A stretch of 39,136 nt of DNA, from positions 1 to 39,136 of the forward strand of contig BNWD01000001.1 of NCBI GenBank assembly GCA_025998575.1, written 5' to 3'. The notes below the pieces were generated by a model. It had not been told where the DNA came from and did no database searches. It worked only from the letters and a program-made list of their open reading frames with translations. Made by a program: the position numbers and the translations under genes. Source of the stretch: Alphaproteobacteria bacterium. GTDB taxonomy: Bacteria; Pseudomonadota; Alphaproteobacteria; RUG11792. Each line of letters starts with the position of its first letter. Within the stretch, counting starts at the first letter, position 1. This document shows positions 1 through 10,068 of the stretch, in pieces.

Positions 1-1700
1 AGATTTGATAAATACAATCATTAGAATAGCAAAGTCGGAATACTAAATCTTTGTTCATGCTTTCAAGATTGTCGAAAGAATTATCGTATGAAGTCAAGAA
101 AATAAAATTTTGCGCCAATAAAACAGTATACAAATGTTTGTGTAAAGTAGAAGTCACTTTTATGGAGCCGCATCATTAAATTAGAGATTTGCTTGCAAAG
201 CACTAAATCATTGCTTATGATCTATTTTCTTAATCCTGAAAGGCATAAACTACAAACACATTCATTGTGATAGATAATATTCTTTTAATCATATGTAAAA
301 ATATCGTATTTATCGCCTTCGGAATTTCATATTGCGCTGGCTTACTTTATGAGAAATATTTGCCAGAGGAATTCGATACAGAAATCCAGTTTATCGCTAT
401 AAACAGTTTGTTTATGTTTGTAAGCTAACCTATTGAGACTTTACACATTGGGCGCATTAAGAAACGTCAATGGAAGAGCCCTTAAAACCGATGCAATTGT
501 TGACGCTAACTCGATCGCGAGTATATTACATCAAAAGTATTTGTTCTGCAACTGATGTGCTTGTTGTTGCTTTGTTTTAAATTCTATTAAAAATATAGAG
601 AAATTTGATGAAAATTTGAAAAACATTACACAAATATTTATATGAATTTATCGTAAAAATCAACTTATCTATCATATGATATTTTTAATATTTTGCAATG
701 CTATCTACAGCAAGCTACCAATTTCTAGATTCTGAAGTTTTTGATCTAAAAACCAATCTAAATCTGTTATTCGTCCTATTATTCAAAAACATTCTTGTGC
801 AGCATAACATACACAGGAACAACGAAATTTTTGGTTTCTATTGCGTTAAGTCAGCAAATATTTCATTAATTTATCATATCATATTCAGAGATTTTGGAGC
901 AATGTTTGAACGTATCGCAATAGCAGAACTCAGGAAAGAATATCCAATATTTTTACTAAATTTCTCATTTTCATTAAAAGCCCTATTTAAAATTAACAAC
1001 TTCTCGAATTATATTTCAAACTAAGATGAAAAACAAACGGACCAATACTGTATTTGTTTTTTCAAATATAATTGAATCGAACGATATATTTTAATATTCT
1101 GTTGATACAAAAGCGTATTACAAATATATAATTATTGTTAGTTTATTAAATTTTCTTATTCTTCAGCTACGTTCTTTTTGTTTTGAACAATTCTCGCAGG
1201 TTGGTATAAATACATATATTGAAGTATTTTTTTGCACTTCATAAAAAGCATTCAAAACAGCTATCATCACGAAATTCGATAATTTCTTCTCGATTATCAA
1301 TAAATTCTTATCGTTTTTCTAGATAATGGATGATTTTGAAAGTTCATATTAGAATTAATGCTTAATTGCAGCACTATTGTTATTTTATAAACGAATTATT
1401 GACAGAAAAATATTTTTATGAAATAGCAAAGTTCGCTTTCTTGTAAATGTAAATGCGCTCAGCGTATAAGAATGTGCATATGAGAGAATCTTCAGAAAAG
1501 TTCTTCGCTACAAAATCACTAAACTCTAACAATGTTGTTAATTTTTTGTGAAATTTTCAAAAAAGTTAATAGCTATATAGGAATATTTTTTGAATACGCA
1601 GTTAGAATAAACATTTCTTATGCTAAAAAATTATAATTAATTTTTTACATAACATTTAGAAAATGTAGATCAATTTTTAGTCTGTTAAAAAATTTCGTTA
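1..1700. other. Gene-free AT-rich stretch
   Basis: I see no supportable gene, RNA or repeat in this 1.7 kb. The longest open frame (698-1024, plus) has no ribosome binding site, no recognisable motif and an A/T-driven composition, so I treat it as chance. The stretch is probably decayed former coding DNA downstream of xseB. Confidence 0.6.
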
Positions 1701-1892
1701 TTACTTCTCAGCGAGGAATTCGATTTTCAGGCGTGCTGATTCTAGTTTTTCTTCGCAAATTTTTTTCAATTCAGAGCCTCTTTCGAAAGATTTCACAGCG
1801 TCATCAAGAAGCATTTTTCCTTCTTCTAGTTTCTTGACTATTCCTTCAAGCTCAATCATTGCCTGCTCAAATGTTATATCTTTTGTTTCCAC
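1701..1892 (-). CDS. xseB: Exodeoxyribonuclease VII small subunit
   Basis: XseB is the small subunit of exonuclease VII, which degrades single-stranded DNA to oligonucleotides in the cytoplasm and works with the large subunit XseA (not in this window). The 63-residue product has the family hallmarks: an opening ITFEQAMIELEGIVKKLE helix, then the LDDAVKSFERGSEL segment, then a second helix rich in charged residues that forms the helical hairpin. The start is GTG at 1890-1892, preceded by AGAGGG five bases upstream. It is last in a minus-strand series yebC, mic60-like, small peptide, xseB. The length is slightly under the usual 70-80 residues, mainly because the C-terminal tail is short. The identification is secure. 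Confidence 0.93.
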   Translation of the reverse strand: METKDITFEQAMIELEGIVKKLEEGKMLLDDAVKSFERGSELKKICEEKLESARLKIEFLAEK

Positions 1893-1989
1893 TTTTCCCT
1901 CTTTTCATAACTTTTTCCATCGTTTCTAATAAACTCCCCCGCAAACACATCAAGTTAATTCAGGAAAATTATCACAGCTTTTCATAATT

Positions 1990-2184
1990 TTAACTATCCT
2001 CAGTAAGACATTGCTTTAGACGAACTTTCTCATTAAAAAAATCACTAAAGGGCAATTCCAATATTAAGTCTTTACAGCAAAACGCTTTCGTCGCAATAGC
2101 AGAACTAGCCGTAATAGCCATTAAAGAAGCCATCAATAAAATATTAGTTGCTTTTATAAATATACACATTATAAAATTTTTCAA
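1990..2184 (-). CDS. Small secreted peptide, unknown function
   Basis: I do not recognise this 64-residue product. It starts at TTG (2182-2184) with a good GGAG six bases upstream; an ATG five codons further in is the alternative. Residues 1-31 form a basic then hydrophobic signal-peptide-like segment (ILLMASLMAITASSAIA) with a plausible cleavage after the second AIA-type site. The mature part would be only about 30 residues, with a Cys-Cys pair and an acidic end. It lies between the mic60-like gene and xseB on the same strand. It may be a genuine small exported protein or the surviving front end of a longer secreted gene. The strong ribosome site argues for translation. Confidence 0.45.
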   Translation of the reverse strand: MKNFIMCIFIKATNILLMASLMAITASSAIATKAFCCKDLILELPFSDFFNEKVRLKQCLTEDS

Positions 2185-2237
2185 TAAATTCTCCAGTCAT
2201 CACACAAAATTAATTCAGAAAAAGCTCGCGCAGTTTT

Positions 2238-3179
2238 TCATGATTTTTTACTCCTACTTCCAACAAACTCTTCTTTAAATGTAGCGAAGGCATTATCCAG
2301 TTCTAGACGTTTATTTAAATCGATTAGCAAATTATCAAGTAAGGCGTGTTTCAACTTTATTTTCTTTAATTTCGAAAGAGCATTTTCAATATCTTCGTTT
2401 GAAATCAATCCAATTGCTTCTTTGTAAAGAGTCTGGTCGTCAAGTGTTTTTTCTGGAACTTTAGAATCATCCTTAGGATTCTTAATTGTTATTGCGCTCA
2501 TTATCTTCTCTTTAACAATGCGTGTTTGTTTTTCCCAAAAGCTTTCGTTAATAGAAGGACCAAACAGAGCCCTACCTTCGGCTATAATATCCTTTTTCAA
2601 CGCTAAAATAGACTTCACATTTTCTGATTTTAATCTCAGTAATTCTTTCGTGCTTCCATATTTATTTATGTCTATTTTATTATCGTAAGCATTCAAGAAC
2701 GCCTCAAATGGAGTCCCTTCTTTTATTATATTTTCAAACGCAACAATGAAATCAGACTCTTCTGAATTTAAGTTGTTAACAGATTCATCTTTATTTTTCT
2801 CAGAATTTATGTGAAACTCATTTTTTATTATTGACAAGTCCTTCTGAACAGCCGCTAAACTTGTGTAGATTTGAGGTAAACTATCCTTCATGATTTGTAC
2901 ATTATCTTTTGATTTTCCAAAGGATTCACCTATTTTTGCTATTTCCATGCGCAAATCATTGATTCTATTGTCTAGCGCTTGACTAAATTCTCTTATTTCG
3001 TCTATATTATGTTCCTGATATGAAACGAAACTCTTGACGACTATAACGACAGCTAATATAGATATAAGCGAGCTAAAAAAGATGACATAGCCCTGTTTCT
3101 TCCCAAACAAATCACGAAAAAAATCCGCAATGCCACACTTCTCCTTAATCTCTATTTCCTTTTTCTCCAAATCGATCAC
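2238..3179 (-). CDS. Mic60/mitofilin-like inner-membrane protein
   Basis: This is a probable alphaproteobacterial Mic60 homologue (mitofilin family), which in alphaproteobacteria and mitochondria shapes inner-membrane invaginations and contacts the outer membrane. The architecture fits: a short charged N-terminus (1-28), one transmembrane helix (about 30-50, YVIFFSSLISILAVVIVVKS), a long periplasmic coiled coil (about 55-135), and a helical C-terminal domain. In that domain the pattern EGTPFEAFLNAYD, then FWEK, then DIENALSKLKKI, then RLELDNAFATF resembles the mitofilin signature region. The start is GTG (3177-3179) with AAGGAGG five bases upstream. At 313 residues it is shorter than most homologues. 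It sits 43 bases after yebC on the same strand, away from the heme genes that often neighbour it. Overall sequence similarity is modest, so the family call is likely rather than certain. Confidence 0.62.
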   Translation of the reverse strand: MIDLEKKEIEIKEKCGIADFFRDLFGKKQGYVIFFSSLISILAVVIVVKSFVSYQEHNIDEIREFSQALDNRINDLRMEIAKIGESFGKSKDNVQIMKDSLPQIYTSLAAVQKDLSIIKNEFHINSEKNKDESVNNLNSEESDFIVAFENIIKEGTPFEAFLNAYDNKIDINKYGSTKELLRLKSENVKSILALKKDIIAEGRALFGPSINESFWEKQTRIVKEKIMSAITIKNPKDDSKVPEKTLDDQTLYKEAIGLISNEDIENALSKLKKIKLKHALLDNLLIDLNKRLELDNAFATFKEEFVGSRSKKS

Positions 3180-3222
3180 AATAGCCTCCTTTTCACTGTA
3201 TAATTATAGTATAACACAAAAA

Positions 3223-3948
3223 TTACTCATCGTCAAGATTATAAAAAACTTTTTGCACGTCGTCGTTTTCCTCCAAACAATCGATCAATTTCATTAAAGT
3301 TTCCTTCTGGTCCTGCAAGCACGGAACGAGAGACGCTGGCATCCAGACCAAAGACGAATCAATAGGGTCGCCGAACTTTTTTATAAAATCATCTCTTATA
3401 GCGGAAAAATTTTCAACACTAGTGATTATCTCGATATATCCATCGCCAAGTTGATTGACGTTTTCGGCTCCAACGTCAATAGAGAAATCAAAAGCTGTAT
3501 CGAACCCCCCAGGAAGATTTTTGTAGACCATGTGGCCTATCTTATCGAACAAAAATGAGACGCTGCCGGTTTCTCCCAAATTACCGCCGAATTTAGCAAA
3601 AAGTGATCTGACTTCAGAAGCAGTTCTGTTTCTATTATCGGTCAAAGCCTCGACGATAACGGCCACACCACACGGTCCATATCCTTCGTAACGAACCTCT
3701 TCATAGTTACTAGAAGCATCTGCCCCCAAGGCTTTTGTCAGTGCACGGTCTATGTTATCTTTTGGCATATTGTTTTCTCTAGCAACTGCCAACACTGCGC
3801 GTAGCCTCGGATTTGAGCTCGCCTCTTGCCCGCCTATCTTTGCGGAAACAGTGATCTCACGAGCAATTTTCGCAAAAAGTCTCGCTTTTTTTGCATCCTG
3901 CGCCCCCTTCCGATACATTATATTCTTAAATTGTGAATGCCCTGACAT
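3223..3948 (-). CDS. yebC: YebC/PmpR/TACO1 family regulator
   Basis: YebC proteins are cytoplasmic three-domain proteins, described as transcriptional regulators and, for the mitochondrial TACO1 and some bacterial members, as translation factors acting on difficult sequences such as proline runs. The 241-residue product has the full family length. It shows the N-terminal GHSQFKNIMYRKGAQDAKKA block (GHSKW in most members, here GHSQF), then ENNMPKDNIDRALTKALG, then YEGYGPCGVAVIVEALTDNR, then the GSVSFLF segment. ATG at 3946-3948 gives the conserved N-terminus; no strong Shine-Dalgarno is visible. It is first in the minus-strand group with the mic60-like gene. In many alphaproteobacteria yebC precedes ruvC; here ruvC is about 20 kb away, which suggests rearrangement. 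Confidence 0.95.
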   Translation of the reverse strand: MSGHSQFKNIMYRKGAQDAKKARLFAKIAREITVSAKIGGQEASSNPRLRAVLAVARENNMPKDNIDRALTKALGADASSNYEEVRYEGYGPCGVAVIVEALTDNRNRTASEVRSLFAKFGGNLGETGSVSFLFDKIGHMVYKNLPGGFDTAFDFSIDVGAENVNQLGDGYIEIITSVENFSAIRDDFIKKFGDPIDSSLVWMPASLVPCLQDQKETLMKLIDCLEENDDVQKVFYNLDDE

Positions 3949-5047
3949 ATCAAAAACAACCGAAACCCACTCCTTACTTTAATTCTAGCAAATATCCAAC
4001 TGATATTCCATCGCTAACAGAAATTGATAACATCTGCCTCAATACAAATTATGTTTAGTTTTATGTCGCATTTTTCTATTCTTCTTTTTTCGCTTATATT
4101 TTGAATTCGTTTCCTGTGTATCATTTGCTAGTTATTCAAGTTATATAATGCTTTGTTGATGGGTGGAAATTTTTAATATATTTGCTTGCGCGTTTCCAAT
4201 ATAAAAATTTTATCGCTATTGTTGACGAATTAATATAGTCCAATAATTTTTCTTTATTTTCAGAGCTTGCGTAGTAGTCGTGAATCATCCGCTAATCTCA
4301 TTATTTTACGAAAAGTTTTCAATTGCAAGCAATGATGTTTTTTTGTTGTGGTTACAGAATGAATCGGCCGTAATTTTGCGTAGAACTCAATTCATATTGT
4401 TTTTAAGGACTCGCTCTGCGCTAGTCGATTAGTCTTTAGAGCGCTTTCCTTTACTATAAATGATTATGTGTTTTAAAGCAAAGATTACAAGCATAAAAAT
4501 TGCTGTGACCTCATTTAAAAGAGTCAAAAACGAATGTTTATTTTGATTTTCAATGAATTTCGATTAGCCGCTCAGTAAAAGTTGCGTTGAAAAAGGATAA
4601 TTTGCGATAATCTGTCTTCGATTTTTTTACAAATTCGAAGCCTATTGTTACTTAAGCTATAAAAATAAAAAATATAATAAAATTCTTTAATTGCCTACGA
4701 ATTCTTTTTCCAATTTTAAAAATCACTTATATACGATATATTTATCATTACTAAATGTTCCAGATTCATGAATTTATTTTGCCTCTTTTTTTTACATTCT
4801 TTAAACAACTTTTCTTTTTGTTCTTTAATTTTCGACTGAGGTGAATTTATCTTGTTAATAACACTTTTTACATGGCAAAGCAGAGGAAAATTGTAAAAAT
4901 TTTGAAGTTTTGTTTTGTATAGTTTAACGATTTTTTCTAATAAAGATAATGAAGCGGAAAAGTTTTATTTTCTAAATATTTTCCTAACGTTGACTTAATG
5001 TTATCAAACTCTTCCGCGAAGTTACATATTTATCGTTTGATAAAGTT
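3949..5047. other. Gene-free AT-rich stretch
   Basis: No gene, RNA or convincing pseudogene was found on either strand. The segment ends where the repeat nest of 5.05-7.5 kb begins. Confidence 0.55.
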
Positions 5048-5393
5048 TATCATAGAGAAGCGAGAAACGCTGTAGATTGGTGTAGTGATAGTGAGCTGTT
5101 ATAATCGAGAACAATGATATAAAGCTCACTATTCATAACTTTACTAAAATAATAAAAGCAAACCAGCAATAGAATATCCTAATATAAAAAAGAATGTTTT
5201 ATGGTAATTATGGAATAATAGCTATTTTGTGAAAGCTTTCAAAAATGTTAGTGACACTATAATAAGAAAGTATATACAAGTCAATTGCAAAATATTGGTA
5301 AATACTAATGAACTTCTTGCGAACCTCTTCTTGATTTAAAACTCTGCCGCTTACGGCAGAGCGTCTCACCAGAACCGTAATCTAGTTAATCCC
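5048..5393 (-). repeat. Type-2 IS1-ended miniature element, copy F
   Basis: This is a non-coding dispersed repeat. At its right edge (5371-5393) lies a terminal repeat of the same kind as in the IS1 copies here: read on the minus strand it is GGGATTAACTAGATTACGG. Inside are the shared subterminal block (AACTCTGCCGC... near 5340) and a second block (5050-5180) also found at 19960-20100 and 32888-33010 on the same strand, and inverted at 36840-36915. A perfect hairpin CTCTGCCG-CTTA-CGGCAGAG lies at 5342-5361. The left boundary is not defined. Confidence 0.6.
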
Positions 5394-5519
5394 AAAGAAA
5401 AAGCTACGCTCTAAAATTAACTATTTAATTTTTGATGTAGTCAAATAAATACTTCTCTCTTTGAAATGTAAATATGAGCAGAATATTTTGTGGAAACTAC
5501 CGTAACTATTGAGTTTATA

Positions 5520-5981
5520 GATATATTGACTTAAAAATATTTTTGTGATAGTAGTGAAAATTAACGGAATATTAACGCAAATGTGATATGCATAAGCTTA
5601 TGCTTAAAGCATAAATTGGAAGGAGTAAGTCCACTATAGGGAGGGAGTCCTTTAACACAAAAACATTAACATTAAGAAATGTGTTAACAGAACTTTGAAT
5701 TTCCTGTGAAAAAAAATGATCTTGAAAAGAAAAACTCGTCATGTTTAACTATTTGGTAGCGTTATGCATAAACTCCTAAATATAAATGGTAAATATCCCG
5801 CCGCTCTATTTTATGAAAACTGTCTAAAATGTTAACGATACTATAATAAAAAAAGTATACGCAGAATTAATTACAAGAAATGGATAAATATGAATGAGTT
5901 TCTTCTGATTTTCTGCTTGGTTTAAAACTCTGTCGCTTGCACATTAGTGGGTTATCAAAACAGTAACTGGTTGGTTATCCC
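5520..5981 (-). repeat. Type-1 IS1-ended miniature element, copy A
   Basis: This copy of the about 445-bp element reads on the minus strand from the terminal repeat at 5957-5981 (GGGATAACCAACCAGTTACTG). It passes through the subterminal block, then the conserved 130-bp inner block (5590-5716) that ends in the palindrome GCATAAGCTTATGC (5590-5603). The far end is degraded. It has inserted into an IS1 remnant, whose InsA-like coding DNA stops at 5982. Confidence 0.65.
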
Positions 5982-6206
5982 AAAAATTTATCGAATATTT
6001 CACCTAAAATCCTCGCTACTCTATGAAATCCATTTCCTTTAATGTATAGAGTTAGCGGCAACACTTCTCTTTATTGTTCTATACTTTGCGCGATTATCTT
6101 CTAAACTCTGAAAACGATTGCTATATTTGCATGCCTACAAACACAGCTCACAAATATGCCCAACATCTTACTATATTATAACGCCCAGTAACCAGTTGTC
6201 AAACAC
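5982..6206 (-). mobile_element. IS1-family remnant (InsA part), truncated by a miniature element
   Basis: This is the left end of a dead IS1-family element, on the minus strand. The terminal repeat is at about 6187-6206. The InsA-like start (ATG at 6130-6132, reading M-x-K-Y-S-N after allowing a small deletion) follows it, then SLEDNRAKY and, after a frame shift, the helix-turn-helix-like stretch YIKGNGFHRVARILG. The same order (QSLVDNRVK, then LHLKENAFWRIARIL) occurs at 36602-36790. The element stops at 5982, where miniature element A begins. Confidence 0.6.
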
Positions 6207-6579
6207 TGATTATAAATTGAAGAAACCTTATCTTTTACCAAAGAAGAAATTGGAAAGAATCGTTGTTCTTTCTTATGAATTTATCCCGCACCCATGGATA
6301 GCTGCTTGTGAAATTATTGATTGCTTAGAGCGACTTTACGGTGGAGCATTTACGGATGAATTCTGGTTTCTAAATTCACAGTTCATATCTGGCTATAAAA
6401 AGATAGAAGAATGGGATGAATGTGCAAAAACAGTTGATGAACGCATTGAACGATATAGGCAAAAACGAGACTATTCGTTTGATAATTGCCACTATGAAAG
6501 ACACCAAGAAGTGGCTTGGCAACCAATCACTGTTTTGATAAACAACTCATGTGCAATAGATAGAGTTTTAAATCAATAA
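6118..6579 (+). CDS. Chimeric ORF: unknown protein fragment between IS1 and miniature-element ends
   Basis: I do not recognise the 153-residue product. Its first about 30 residues (TTG start at 6118, no ribosome site) are read from the IS1 terminal region (to 6206). Its last about 20 residues (from WQPITVLI) are read from the terminal repeat of miniature element D, which begins at 6518. The middle (6207-6517) is the only independent part. It looks like real coding sequence, with LPKKKLERIVVLSYEFIPHP, CEIIDCLERLYGGAFTDEFW and a charged helical stretch VDERIERYRQKRDYSF. The likely reading is a fragment of a host or passenger gene left between two mobile elements. Whether it is expressed is unknown, and a pseudogene is as likely as a functional gene. 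Confidence 0.4.
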   Translation: MLYLHAYKHSSQICPTSYYIITPSNQLSNTDYKLKKPYLLPKKKLERIVVLSYEFIPHPWIAACEIIDCLERLYGGAFTDEFWFLNSQFISGYKKIEEWDECAKTVDERIERYRQKRDYSFDNCHYERHQEVAWQPITVLINNSCAIDRVLNQ

Positions 6580-6961
6580 AACGTTCCTATGTTTTATCCA
6601 TTTATTGTAATTGAGTTTACATACTTTTTATATCATGATGTTCTCATGTTTTTTATTATCTGCTTAAAAAATTATTAACAACTTTTTTCACAGGAAATTC
6701 ACAGGTTTGTTAATACTTTCTTAATGTTTTTATGGCAAAGGACTCATCCATAACCACATCACTCATCGGAGACTACCTAACGCCTTCCCTTTGTGCTTTA
6801 AGCATAAGTAGTATGCTAGGTTAATTTTTACTACTATCATAAAAATATTTATTCGGCAATTATAGTGGGCAACAAGCTCACGAAATAGTTACTAACCTAT
6901 AATGAATGGATTTTTTGATCAAATCTTGATAAATTTATCAAAGTCGTATAGTTGACACTCC
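6518..6961 (+). repeat. Type-1 IS1-ended miniature element, copy D (both ends present)
   Basis: This is one of two copies with both termini. It starts GGCAACCAATCACTGTTTTG (6518) and ends with the inverted counterpart AAAGTCGTATAGTTGACACTCC (6940-6961). The inner 130-bp block is at 6685-6815: a CACAGGAAATTCACAG motif, GTTAATACTTTCTTAATG, AAAGGACTC, a variable GC-richer patch, then CTTTAAGCATAAG. At 444 bp it matches copy C (447 bp). It encodes no protein of its own but supplies the last codons and stop of the ORF at 6118-6579. Confidence 0.7.
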
Positions 6962-7060
6962 TTTAAGCTGCATGATGTCATATAGATATCAGCAGGGTTT
7001 TGCTTAGGTTTTTCAAAAAATTTAATCAAAAAAAATTCATATTAAAAAAGGAGAAACAAG
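6962..7060 (+). promoter_or_regulatory. Conserved leader with hairpin and strong ribosome site (copy 1)
   Basis: This leader also occurs, inverted, at 33823-33925. Both copies have an imperfect inverted repeat around GCATGATGTCATATAGATATCAGC, a GGGTTTTGCT motif, an A-rich stretch and the ribosome site AAAAAAGGAGAAA seven or so bases before ATG. In both cases it lies just inside the end of a type-1 miniature element. The same AAAAGGAGAAAGAAAATG arrangement precedes the phage connector gene (21059). Confidence 0.6.
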
Positions 7061-7306
7061 ATGAATATTTTATCGAAATTAACCGAAAAAATGATTATGC
7101 TAGAAACGAACAGTGCATAACCAAACAGCTACGAGAAGTTCAAGGAATGCTTCGAAACAAGAGCTTATGTGAACACTATGCCTTATGATTCTAATATAGT
7201 AAATATGTTCGAATTAATCATACTCAAACCACCAAACCAATTTCTCTGCTATAAAATGGAAAAACAATATATGCTAAATCAAATCACAACTCAAATCTCT
7301 CAGTAA
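7061..7306 (+). pseudogene. Small protein MNILSKL family, one in-frame stop
   Basis: The gene opens MNILSKLTEKMIMLETNSA, hits TAA at 7118-7120, and then stays open in the same frame for another 61 codons (from PNSYEKFKECFETRAYVNTM to ...NQITTQISQ) to a TAA at 7304-7306. A single nonsense change therefore separates a 19-residue peptide from an about 81-residue protein. The front end is shared with the inverted copy at 33724-33822 (MNILSKLNEKVTM). I do not recognise the family. The strong ribosome site and the conserved leader argue that it was, or still is, a translated gene. Confidence 0.5.
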
Positions 7307-7337
7307 TAAATTTTTGAAGAGAACAGTGAAACGGTGT

Positions 7338-7480
7338 TAGTAAAGTTCAGTTATGGTTTTGATGAACCACTCATCAGGAAGAGATTCAGAATAAGCTTAC
7401 TCATATTTATCCATCTTTTATAATTGATTTTGCGCATACTTTATTAGTATGGTATCGCTAATATTTCCAAGAGCTTCCGC
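7338..7480 (+). repeat. Type-1 miniature element fragment, copy I
   Basis: Terminal repeat GTTCAGTTATGGTTTTGATG (7338 on) is followed by the subterminal block with CAGGAAGAGATTCAG and ACTCATATTTATCC, as in copies D, E and J. The rest is missing. It immediately follows the small MNILSKL pseudogene. Confidence 0.5.
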
Positions 7481-7737
7481 AAATAGTTTTTGTCACATAA
7501 TTTCCAACACAATAAGGCATTTTTTTGCCAATTTGTATCATTAGCAATTTTTCTTTCTGTAGGATCAGCTATATTGAAAAAAATCAATTTGGGAAAGTAA
7601 ATTGAAAGTAGGTTGAATTTCTCCATTAATTTCAGAAAATGGTTTGTCGCTATAATACATAAGCGGAAGCCCAAAGACGAACACATTTATTGTAAAGATT
7701 CAGTAACGAAACCCGAGAAGAGCCGCTATTAGTGTTT

Positions 7738-7763
7738 TTGAAATGCTGGAAATGGTGTATAAT
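7738..7763 (+). promoter_or_regulatory. Probable mreB promoter
   Basis: A perfect TATAAT (7758-7763) lies 31 bases before the mreB ATG. The best upstream match, TTGAAA at 7738, has a 14-base spacer, which is short; a poor TTTTTG at 7735 has the ideal 17. The -10 box is the convincing part. Confidence 0.45.
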
Positions 7764-7793
7764 GCGTTGGTTAAGTGAGTTTTGGTGTTCTGA

Positions 7794-8834
<1,041 letters not shown>

Positions 8835-9067
8835 AATCTCGTTTTGCATTTATAGAAATTCAAATTTTGGATAAAATAAGTCGTTTAATAATAGTTAATG
8901 TGGACAACACTAGTTTTATTGTTTAAAAATGTATTAACTCTTTTAATTGTGAAATCTATAAACTCTTTAGAATAAATATCTAGCTTTTTCCATTTATACA
9001 AAAAGGTAGTCTTGGCTTCTTATTTCTGTCAGAAATTAAAAACACATTTCTATTATGGGGCGCTTCC
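8835..9067. other. Gene-free spacer after mreB
   Basis: Nothing recognisable lies here. No terminator-like hairpin is visible directly after mreB. Confidence 0.5.
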
Positions 9068-9545
9068 ATATCTACATTTTGTGCGGTTTAAATCATGAAA
9101 ACTTTTATGAGTTGTAAAACGACTTTTCATTTAATAGTTGAAATTTAGATTAAAAGTAAAAATATTATTTCGTGTAATAATAATGTATTATTAAAATTCA
9201 AAAATTATGCTTTATTTGAAATAAAAATTAAAAACAGCCGGTTTCCATTAGCTAATGATGTTCTTAACTATGGCTTCTTAGTTGTTGGCTGTTATATTTA
9301 AATTCACAGAAGCTCCGAGATCAAGAACAGCATACATAAACCAAGCAGCAACATTACTATGAAGAGCAGCAGACGTCAATATATCAAAAGTTCGCCAATC
9401 AGCGGAAATACTAACCATTGCTAGCTGCAAATTAAACTGCAGACAGACTTATATCTATATTCCTGCGCGTTAAATTATGAAAAATTTCATGACTTGCAAG
9501 ACTACATTTCTTTATTGAAATAAGAAGATTATCAGTATTTTTATT
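9068..9545. repeat. Diverged direct repeat pair
   Basis: 9068-9175 and 9451-9545 align over about 95 bases (ATATCTACATTTTGTGCGG against ATATCTATATTCCTGCGCG, then TTTAAAT/TTAAATT-CATGAAAA and so on). In both units a TAAGAAGCC-type motif follows on the minus strand. The unit nearer mreB looks like a deleted version of the unit that carries the gene fragment at 9278-9448. Confidence 0.45.
9278..9448 (-). pseudogene. Degraded gene fragment, unknown
   Basis: An open stretch of 56 codons without a start reads VCLQFNLQLAMVSISADW, then RTFDILTSAALHSNVAAWFM, ending DLGASVNLNITANN and TAA. The codon pattern looks coding, and upstream of it the frame is broken by stops. The pattern (D-I-L-T-x-A ... L-G-A-S) faintly resembles the fragment at 19021-19191 (KVLTWAYSVVATV ... 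ALGATSDFAVDFS), so both may be remnants of one family. I cannot name the product. Confidence 0.4.
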
Positions 9546-10033
9546 TAGAGTAAGACATGAAAAGTAGCGTTATTTTTACATGTGGCCTCCTATACAACAA
9601 TACTAAAAAAGCGTATCTAAGCTACGCGCAAAAATATCGTAACCTACTATAGTAGTCAACATTTATTAAGAAATTAAATTTTATAGTTTCAACTAAATGA
9701 TAACTGGAGTTATTTATTTCTTAAATATATTGTTGACATTTAGACAATATTGTTTGTTATTTAAAATGCGAGACAGTATTGTTCTTCTTCGGCGGAATAA
9801 TAACCAATGTTTATCATTACTAATTTATTCTGTAAAATATATTATAATTTATAAGAGTATTATATAGTAAATTCCTATTTGCTGTGACGAATTATTTCTC
9901 ATAAATTCAATGTTTTCAAGATTAAGAAGAAAGATTACAATTTCATTATCAAATCATAGCGTATATTGAACAATTTTTTATCGTGAGTCGCTAACAACAA
10001 CACATAACTTAAATAATAAACCATGCACTTAAA
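9546..10033. other. Gene-free AT-rich stretch
   Basis: No gene found. A minor inverted repeat GCGTA-TACGC occurs near 9611-9627 with no further context. Confidence 0.5.
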
Positions 10034-10035
10034 TC

Positions 10036-10064
10036 AAGATGCGCTCTTTAATGAGAGCGCATTT
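10036..10064 (-). terminator. Hairpin after the leucine-rich-repeat gene
   Basis: A perfect 9-bp stem ATGCGCTCT / AGAGCGCAT with a six-base loop lies five bases beyond the stop codon. The following T-run on the minus strand is weak (CTTGATTT), so termination efficiency is uncertain, but the position fits. Confidence 0.55.
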
Positions 10065-10068
10065 CGGG

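Noticed and set aside
698..1024. 108-codon open frame on the plus strand
   Set aside because: No ribosome site, no motif and a composition of AT-rich non-coding DNA; neighbours on both sides are equally featureless.
7444..7686. 80-codon open frame on the minus strand upstream of mreB
   Set aside because: It overlaps miniature-element fragment I in antisense and has no ribosome site or family pattern.
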